Source of the DNA: Bacteroidales bacterium | GTDB lineage: Bacteria > Bacteroidota > Bacteroidia > Bacteroidales > UBA932 | Length of the DNA: 49,263 nt | Assembly (NCBI GenBank): GCA_016288775.1 | Contig: JAEELG010000002.1 | Span: forward strand, 1 to 49,263 | Reading direction: 5' to 3' | Part shown: positions 44,538-49,263 of the stretch, piece after piece | How the letters are laid out: each line of letters begins with the position of its first letter | Position numbering within the stretch: the stretch's first letter is position 1 | Made by a program: the position numbers and the translations under genes | Notes under the pieces: model-generated | Databases searched by the model: none | What the model saw: only the letters and a program-made list of their open reading frames with translations | Told to the model about the DNA's origin: nothing

Positions 44538-45803
44538 TCAGGCCAGCCCGGGCTTGCAAGGCTTGCCGATGCTACGGCGCCAGGCGTAGTATAGCTCCTC
44601 GGTGGCGAGGGCTATCTTGGTGACGGAATAGGGACCCGATTCGGGATGGCAGATCCAGCTTTCTTCGAGCGTGCTGAGCTCCACGCAGTCGCCCCATTTA
44701 CCCAGAAATTCGTATTCTACGTGCACGGAATACATTTCCGGCACGGTGCGGCGCAGTTCCTCGACGGTGCCGTCGGGGTGCTTTACGCGGGCCACGAATC
44801 CGTCCATATTGTGCCTGAAGGTGCCGCCCGTGTAGGTGTAGTACTTGGCATCCGGCAGGGAGTGGATGGTGATGCGCAGCTTGCCGGAGTCGTAGGTGCC
44901 CGCCTCTACCTCGGCTCGCACCTGGGCGCGCTCCCACTCATACCAGTCGGGGACGTGGGAGAATTCGGTCTCGCCCTCCACCGCCTGCAGCTCGCCGAGC
45001 TCGGTCATATGCCAGCGCTTGCCGCAGTGCTTGCAGAAGATTTCCGTACCCTTGGAGTCCATCTCGTATTCGGTGCCGCAGTGAGGGCACTGGTAGAGCA
45101 CTTTGTGCAGGCCCTCGGCGCGCCAGGGCATGGGTAGGCGCAGGCCGCGCTCCTTCAGCCAGGTCCAGTCGTCGTACTGGAAGGCCTGGACGAGACGGTC
45201 GTTCACCTCGTCCACGCTGGCCTTTTCCAGCGCCGGCACGTCGTAGATGAGCTCCAGCTCGGCCTCGGTGGGTTTAATCTTGCGGTCGCGCAGGTTCCAG
45301 AAGGGGGAGTTCACGTGATGCCCGTGGCAGCGGATCACTACCACCGGCACCTTGAGCATCTTGCAAAGCTTGCCGAGCGACGCCGGGAGCACCGCCGTGG
45401 TGCCGCAGAGCGAGTAGCGGGCCTCGGGGTATACCACCGCTATGTCGCCGTTGTCGACTATCTTCTTGAGGTTGCGTATCAGGCGCAGGTCCTGGGTGAA
45501 CTTGCGCTTGCAGATGCAGCCAACCTTGAGCATTATCCACTTGCGCCCCACAAAACCGTCGATCGCCACCACATAGTTGGCCCTTTCCGGGTAGATGGCG
45601 GTGGTGAGGATCTGGAAGTCCATGAACGAATTGTGGTTGCTGAGCAGCAGGTACGGGGGCTTGATGCCCTCCATGCCGATGCGGGTAATCCTGGTCTTGT
45701 GGGCCATGGCCACGGGCTTGCTGAGCAGCCAGGTGAGGGGCCGCAGGTACCATCTGGTGCGTACCGGATCGGCCGCCATGTCGAAGTGGGGAACAGGTTT
45801 CAT
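44538..45803 (-). CDS. PlsC-like acyltransferase fused to a zinc ribbon and a C-terminal beta domain
   Basis: 421 residues. Residues 35-200 form a glycerolipid acyltransferase (LPLAT/PlsC) domain: H57 and D62 of the HX4D catalytic motif (SNHNSFMD) and YPEARYS near 125-131 in place of the usual EGTRS. The reaction would be transfer of an acyl chain to a lysophospholipid or similar acceptor at the inner membrane. Residues 239-260 hold a CxxC...CxxC zinc ribbon (C239, C242, C257, C260), followed by a beta-rich domain (LRITIHSLPDAKYYTYTGGT). The ribbon and tail are not part of standard PlsC enzymes, so the acceptor may not be the usual one. First in its group to follow the locus 2 promoter region, on the same strand. 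Confidence 0.8.
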   Translation of the reverse strand: MKPVPHFDMAADPVRTRWYLRPLTWLLSKPVAMAHKTRITRIGMEGIKPPYLLLSNHNSFMDFQILTTAIYPERANYVVAIDGFVGRKWIMLKVGCICKRKFTQDLRLIRNLKKIVDNGDIAVVYPEARYSLCGTTAVLPASLGKLCKMLKVPVVVIRCHGHHVNSPFWNLRDRKIKPTEAELELIYDVPALEKASVDEVNDRLVQAFQYDDWTWLKERGLRLPMPWRAEGLHKVLYQCPHCGTEYEMDSKGTEIFCKHCGKRWHMTELGELQAVEGETEFSHVPDWYEWERAQVRAEVEAGTYDSGKLRITIHSLPDAKYYTYTGGTFRHNMDGFVARVKHPDGTVEELRRTVPEMYSVHVEYEFLGKWGDCVELSTLEESWICHPESGPYSVTKIALATEELYYAWRRSIGKPCKPGLA

Positions 45804-45829
45804 GGGTCAGGTTTTAGCGGTGGTGGAGA

Positions 45830-46858
45830 TTAGAAGCTGAGTCTCAGGGCCACTCCGGCGGAAGGGCTGAGGGTGCCGTAGCCGGCGGGCGTGAGGGCGA
45901 AGCTGGGCTCGATGCTGAAGTTGATTCCGGAGGCGAAACGGTCGTAGTCCTGGTAGTACATGTTCTTGACCTTGGCGATGTGGGCGGCGTCGCAGATGCT
46001 CCAGATGGAGAGGAGCGCTTCGGCGCCGAGGGTTCCAAGGATGACGGGACCAGCGGCCCGGAAAAACCCGAAGCTGTCGCTGCCGTTGCCCAGTACATCG
46101 TAGTCATAGATGGGCGAAAACAGAACGCACAGGCCAACGAACGCTATGGCCGACTGACCGAAATAGAACGCGATGCCGCGGCCCCATTCGCCGTCGAGGC
46201 ACTGGCCGAATCCGGGGATGCACAGAGATGCAAAGCCGGACCAGAAGGGACTGTACGGATCGCCTGCCTGGTGACGGTAGTAGCGGGTGTCGTAGTCGTA
46301 CTTGATGTCGTTGTAGCGGACGTCGTAGCGTATAGGGGTCTCCTGGGGAGTCCAGGGGTCGTAGTCGTCTTCGGCCTCCGGCTGTTCGGCCTCTGCTTCG
46401 GCCTGGGCCCTGGCCTCCGCCTCTGCGATTTCCTCGGGGGTGGCGGGCCTTGCTTCAGGAATGAATTCGGCGGGAGATTCGTAGACTTTCTCGTCGGCTG
46501 CGGGCCTTTTGTCGGCTTCGGCCTTGACGTCAGCCTCTGCCTTTGCCTTCTCCTTCGCCTCGGCGTTGGCCTGGGCCTCCGGGGAAATGTAGCTGCTCAC
46601 CGGTGCGGCGCCGGCCTTCGGGGAGTCGAAGTTGTCCAGCATTCCGTTCGCGTAGAGTATGGTCTTGACGTCGCTGCGCTTGAGGGAGTAAAGCGGGCCG
46701 TCGGGGTTGGCTTCGGTCTTGTATTTAACGAGCTCGGGAGTGACTTCGGTCACGCGGGCCCTGATTAGGCGGCCGTCCTTTGTGGTGACGATGTCCTGTG
46801 CGTGCGCGCTCACGGCGGCGGCGAGGACGATGATTATGATTGCGAGACAGCGTTTCAT
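45830..46858 (-). CDS. Bacteroidetes membrane protein with Ala/Glu-rich linker
   Basis: 342 residues from ATG 46858, which begins the signal peptide MKRCLAIIIIVLAAAVSAHA; an upstream frame extension has no signal and overlaps the HAD gene. The N-terminal domain (DIVTTKDGRLIRARVTEVTPELVKYKT...SLKRSDVKTILYANG) is a small beta domain frequent in Bacteroidetes. An Ala/Glu/Lys-rich stretch of about 100 residues follows, then two or three hydrophobic segments (GIAFYFGQSAIAFVGLCVLF; AAGPVILGTLGAEALLSIW) with the preceding motif CIPGFGQCLDGEWGRG. Function unknown. It lies 7 bases from the HAD gene. Confidence 0.7.
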   Translation of the reverse strand: MKRCLAIIIIVLAAAVSAHAQDIVTTKDGRLIRARVTEVTPELVKYKTEANPDGPLYSLKRSDVKTILYANGMLDNFDSPKAGAAPVSSYISPEAQANAEAKEKAKAEADVKAEADKRPAADEKVYESPAEFIPEARPATPEEIAEAEARAQAEAEAEQPEAEDDYDPWTPQETPIRYDVRYNDIKYDYDTRYYRHQAGDPYSPFWSGFASLCIPGFGQCLDGEWGRGIAFYFGQSAIAFVGLCVLFSPIYDYDVLGNGSDSFGFFRAAGPVILGTLGAEALLSIWSICDAAHIAKVKNMYYQDYDRFASGINFSIEPSFALTPAGYGTLSPSAGVALRLSF

Positions 46859-46865
46859 ATCCGTG

Positions 46866-47495
46866 CTATTTTTGGTCAAAGATAATGTTTTTTTCGATAA
46901 GCCCGCGAAGCGGGGTGCCGGGCACGTAGAGGGCGGCGCGGATCCCGAAAGGAACGGCGCCCTCGATGTTGGAAGGAGAGTCGTCGATGAAGAGTATCTC
47001 TTCGGGGGCGTATCCGCTTTCTGCGATGGCGCGGCTGAAGATTTCCGGGCCGGGTTTCTGGACGCGCATCTCATGCGACAGGAACAGCTTCTTGAAGCTG
47101 GTCTCGAACGGAAGGCCGGCGCCCTGGAAGAGGGGATACAGGATGCTCATCGACACGGGGTTGTTGTTGCTGAGGATGAAGAGGTCGTATTTCTGCGCAA
47201 GTTCATGCACGAGTTCGACGGTTTCCCTGGTCGGGGGTTCGAAGAACTGCCTGTGGCACCACAGAAGGGTGGGGATGTCGATGCCGGGCTTGCAGTGGCG
47301 CTTGCACTCCTCCATGAATTCCTCGAAACTTATGTTTCCGCCCTCCAACTCGTCGAAAAAGCCCCGCTGGTGGCACGGGTCGATGTACTCGTCGACATCT
47401 TTGAACCCCGCCACAGTGCGGTAAGCCTCGATGCACCGTGGCAGGTTGAGAGGCAGCAGCACGCCGCCCATGTCGAAAAAGATTGCTTTTATCAT
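46866..47495 (-). CDS. HAD-superfamily phosphatase
   Basis: 209 residues with all four HAD motifs: FFDMGGVL (nucleophile D8; the second acid replaced as in the YihX group), LSNNN, a lysine in QKPGPEIF, and FIDDSPSN. The helical cap lies between motifs I and II. It resembles the YihX/alpha-D-glucose-1-phosphate phosphatase branch, but substrate cannot be inferred. Cytosolic. It is followed closely by the membrane protein gene. Confidence 0.85.
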   Translation of the reverse strand: MIKAIFFDMGGVLLPLNLPRCIEAYRTVAGFKDVDEYIDPCHQRGFFDELEGGNISFEEFMEECKRHCKPGIDIPTLLWCHRQFFEPPTRETVELVHELAQKYDLFILSNNNPVSMSILYPLFQGAGLPFETSFKKLFLSHEMRVQKPGPEIFSRAIAESGYAPEEILFIDDSPSNIEGAVPFGIRAALYVPGTPLRGLIEKNIIFDQK

Positions 47496-47528
47496 GCTGT
47501 CGGCAAAGGTAAAAAAGATTCGCGGAAT

Positions 47529-48749
47529 CTATTCTATCAGAAAATCGCAGTAGATGGGGAAGTGGTCGGAGATGAACCGGGTGCCGTAGCCGGCGCTGTT
47601 CACCACCTTGTAGGTCAGCGGCGTGGCGCCACGGTAGTAGATGTGGTCGAGTAGCGTCCAGGTGCTGGAATCCTCCCGGAATCCGTTGAAAGTCATCGAC
47701 GGATCCTTTTCGGATACGTCCGACGCTGAGCGGTGCAGGAAGGCGTTCAGCTCTGCCATCCGGTCGCTGGCGTTGTTGCTGTTCAGGTCGCCGCCGAAGA
47801 ATAGCGGCAGGCCGCTGCTCCCCGCAATCGCCTTCATCTGCTCTATGTTAACCCTGTTGCAGGGTGTTATCACGTCCACCACCGGACTCACGGCATTGCC
47901 GTAACTCTGCGGGATGTTGTGAGTGTTGAAAATGTAGAACTCCTTGCCGCTCTCATTATGCAGCAGCTTCTGCCACAGGGTGACTTTCTGGCCGGTGGTG
48001 CCGAAGCCTGTCGACGGCGTGTCGGGAGTGTCGCTAAGCCAGTAGCGGCCCCACTCGAGCACGGTGAACATGCCGGCACGGAGCATGATGACGTTGCGCT
48101 GCCCGGCGTTCTTGAACGAAGCGTCGTTGGCGGCATCGCCCTTGGAGTAGCCGGAGGCAAGGACCCCGTCTTTGGCGTAGCAATAGTAGGTATATCCGGT
48201 CAGGCTTGCCTTGAGGTCGTTGAGCTGCTCGCGACGGCATTCCTGAAGGATGGCGATATCGGGGTCGATGTCTTTGAACATGGAGACGCAGGGTCCCTTT
48301 CGCACAGTCGTCCATTCGTGGCCGGCAGTGTCGGTGGAACCGTCCTTTTTGCCGCCCTGAAGGATGTTGAAGCTCATTATACGCAGTTGCAGACTTGTTG
48401 CCGGAGGAGCAGGAGGAGTAACGGTGAGGAAGCACTTAGCCGAGACCTTGCCGTCGGCGCTCATTGCCACGATGTAGGTGCTGCCGGGAGCCACGGGATG
48501 CACAACGCCTTCGTTTACGGTCGCCACAGAGGTGTTCTGGGAGCTCCAGACTATGGTTTTGTCGGTGGCATTGTCGGGTTTTACAGTTGCAGTGACCGTG
48601 CCGGTCTCGCCGTCGCTCAACGTCAGCACTTCGGGGTTGATACTGATGGATTCCACGGGTACGACATCCTGCACGGGATCCTTTTCGCCGCAAGAAATCA
48701 GTGCCACGGCGCCTATCAACAAAGTCAAAAGATTCTTGATGCAAATCAT
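47529..48749 (-). CDS. Surface lipoprotein with Big2 domain and endonuclease/exonuclease/phosphatase domain
   Basis: 406 residues: lipobox (GAVALISC, Cys20), a Big_2 Ig-like domain at about 30-112 (VESISINPEVLTLSDGETGT...SSQNTSVATVNEGVVHPVAP), then an endonuclease/exonuclease/phosphatase fold from about 120. Catalytic motifs are visible: MSFNILQGG, ILQECR, THNIP, GGDLNSNN, DHIYYRG and the final SDHFPIYC. Such proteins act as secreted nucleases, phosphodiesterases or sphingomyelinase-like enzymes; the substrate is unknown. Signal and lipobox place it on the outer membrane, perhaps outward facing. Confidence 0.85.
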   Translation of the reverse strand: MICIKNLLTLLIGAVALISCGEKDPVQDVVPVESISINPEVLTLSDGETGTVTATVKPDNATDKTIVWSSQNTSVATVNEGVVHPVAPGSTYIVAMSADGKVSAKCFLTVTPPAPPATSLQLRIMSFNILQGGKKDGSTDTAGHEWTTVRKGPCVSMFKDIDPDIAILQECRREQLNDLKASLTGYTYYCYAKDGVLASGYSKGDAANDASFKNAGQRNVIMLRAGMFTVLEWGRYWLSDTPDTPSTGFGTTGQKVTLWQKLLHNESGKEFYIFNTHNIPQSYGNAVSPVVDVITPCNRVNIEQMKAIAGSSGLPLFFGGDLNSNNASDRMAELNAFLHRSASDVSEKDPSMTFNGFREDSSTWTLLDHIYYRGATPLTYKVVNSAGYGTRFISDHFPIYCDFLIE

Positions 48750-48809
48750 CTTGCTGGTCGTTTTACCTTGCTAAGATACACAAAATCCTCCATATGCCCG
48801 AATTTTTTG

Positions 48810-48817
48810 TATATTTG
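48810..48817 (+). promoter_or_regulatory. Predicted -7 box of the tRNA-Leu gene
   Basis: TATATTTG matches TAnnTTTG 51 bases before the tRNA 5' end. No clear -33 element. The leader 48823-48868 is very GC-rich and shows nothing else. Confidence 0.5.
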
Positions 48818-48868
48818 CACCCTGTGACGGCCCGCCCGGATGGTTCCGCGCCCGCCGCCCCTCCCCCA

Positions 48869-49166
48869 GCCTTGGTGGTGAAATGGTAGACACGAGGGAC
48901 TTCGATTATTTGAGTGCATGCTGCGAAAGCGGCAATGTAGAATGTCGTAAATTCAAGGAAGCCTTAACAGGTAAAGCTGATGGTAATCTTGAGCCAAGCC
49001 TCCGTAAGGAGGAAGGTGCAGAGACTAGACACGACACACTTAAAGAGCCTGGCTCCATGGTGAAGGAATAGTCCGGACCACAAACAGAGATGGTGGCGAA
49101 AGCCATAGTGGCAAGAAAATCCCTTGGCCCGAAACGGCCGTGCGGGTTCGATTCCCGCCCGAGGCA
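48869..49166 (+). tRNA. tRNA-Leu(UAA), interrupted by a group I intron
   Basis: The exons are 48869-48902 and 49116-49166, giving an 85-nt class II tRNA when joined. The acceptor stem GCCTTGG / CCGAGGC has discriminator A at 49166. The anticodon stem AGGGA (48895-48899) pairs with TCCCT (49120-49124) around the loop C-TTAA-AA, anticodon TAA. A long variable arm (GGCC...GGCC) and the T-stem GCGGG/CCCGC with loop TTCGATT are intact. The CCA end is not encoded. Leucine identity rests on the class II arm and anticodon. Confidence 0.93.
48903..49115 (+). ncRNA. Group I intron in tRNA-Leu(UAA)
   Basis: The 213-nt intron lies between U34 and A35 of the anticodon. P1 pairs exon bases ACTT (48899-48902) with GAGT (48912-48915), with the required U-G at the splice site. 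The intron ends in G (49115). P2 hairpin at 48920-48933 (GAAA loop); P3 is TGTCGT (48943-48948) with ACGACA (49031-49036); P4 is TTCAAG (48952-48957) with CTTGAG (48988-48993); P6a hairpin at 48999-49012 (GTAA loop); P7 is GACTA (49023-49027, in the R element) with TAGTC (49069-49073, in the S element AAGGAATAGTCC); P9 hairpin at 49094-49105 (GAAA loop). No homing endonuclease is encoded. The core resembles the IC3 group of cyanobacterial tRNA-Leu introns. Confidence 0.9.
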
Positions 49167-49174
49167 CGCCGAAG

Positions 49175-49214
49175 TCCAACTGCTTGATAATCAAGTGGTT
49201 GGATTTTCATTTTT
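49175..49214 (+). terminator. Terminator of the tRNA-Leu gene
   Basis: A 13-bp stem (TCCAACTGCTTGA / TCAAGTGGTTGGA, two G-U pairs, loop TAA) is followed by TTTTCATTTTT, 8 bases after the tRNA end. Confidence 0.85.
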
Positions 49215-49240
49215 GCCGAATTTTTGCCTTTTTCAGCGAA

Positions 49241-49262
49241 ATGTTTCCCTAATGTTACCCTA
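49241..49262 (+). repeat. Tandem 11-base repeat at the window edge
   Basis: ATGTTTCCCTA followed directly by ATGTTACCCTA (10 of 11 identical), 75 bases after the tRNA end. Before it lies a short TTTTTGCC direct repeat. It may be part of an integration site or simply the edge of unrelated DNA; the window stops here. Confidence 0.4.
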
Positions 49263-49263
49263 A

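Noticed and set aside
48903..49115. Homing endonuclease or mobile insertion inside the tRNA
   Set aside because: The insert is only 213 nt, has no credible protein frame, and its structure is explained fully by a group I ribozyme.
48883..49194. Open frames on both strands across 48883-49194
   Set aside because: They translate the tRNA and its intron; the minus-strand product (GIEPARPF-type) is a known artefact of reading a tRNA as protein.

Overview
The window looks like a chromosomal contig of a moderately GC-rich member of the Bacteroidales. The basis is threefold: several promoters match the Bacteroidetes pattern (TTTG, about 19 bases, TAnnTTTG), start codons lack Shine-Dalgarno sequences, and about half the window encodes type V (FimA/Mfa-like) pilus lipoproteins. 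Assignment below order level is not supported by what I can see.

Layout. Positions 1-7202 hold housekeeping and accessory genes: a partial M16-like peptidase lacking its zinc motif, aspartate ammonia-lyase, a TPR protein, a U32-family RNA hydroxylation protein and a TapB-like protein. Positions 7269-10092 (minus strand) form a coupled three-gene operon of a fimbrillin-like lipoprotein, a membrane-bound AraC-type regulator and a single-domain response regulator. Divergent from it, 10398-26270 is pilus locus 1: DUF3575-type protein, DUF5119-type protein, five tandem fimbrillins, then three large tip or accessory lipoproteins, closed by a strong terminator at 26302. Positions 26343-31460 hold a HicB antitoxin remnant, a response regulator/TPR membrane protein/small membrane protein operon, and a sensor kinase translationally coupled to a second DUF3575-type protein. 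Positions 31553-44333 (minus strand) are pilus locus 2: Mfa1-like fimbrillin, Mfa2-like anchor, a second Mfa1-like subunit and three tip or accessory proteins paralogous to those of locus 1. Positions 44538-48749 (minus strand) encode an acyltransferase/zinc-ribbon fusion, a membrane protein, a HAD hydrolase and a surface endonuclease/exonuclease/phosphatase lipoprotein.

The most unusual element is at 48869-49166: a tRNA-Leu(UAA) gene interrupted inside the anticodon, between U34 and A35, by a compact 213-nt group I intron with recognisable P1, P2, P3, P4, P6, P7 and P9 pairings and R and S core sequences. This is the same insertion site as the well-known cyanobacterial and plastid tRNA-Leu(UAA) intron.

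The two pilus loci appear to share one tip architecture but use different stalk and anchor modules. Nearly all the pilus precursors show a lipobox cysteine at residues 17-24, followed by a Lys/Arg cleavage-like site at residues 39-57, as expected for lipoprotein precursors trimmed by a trypsin-like protease during type V pilus assembly. The flanking regulators (AraC-like protein, two paralogous receiver proteins, a sensor kinase) probably control pilus expression, but that is inferred from location.
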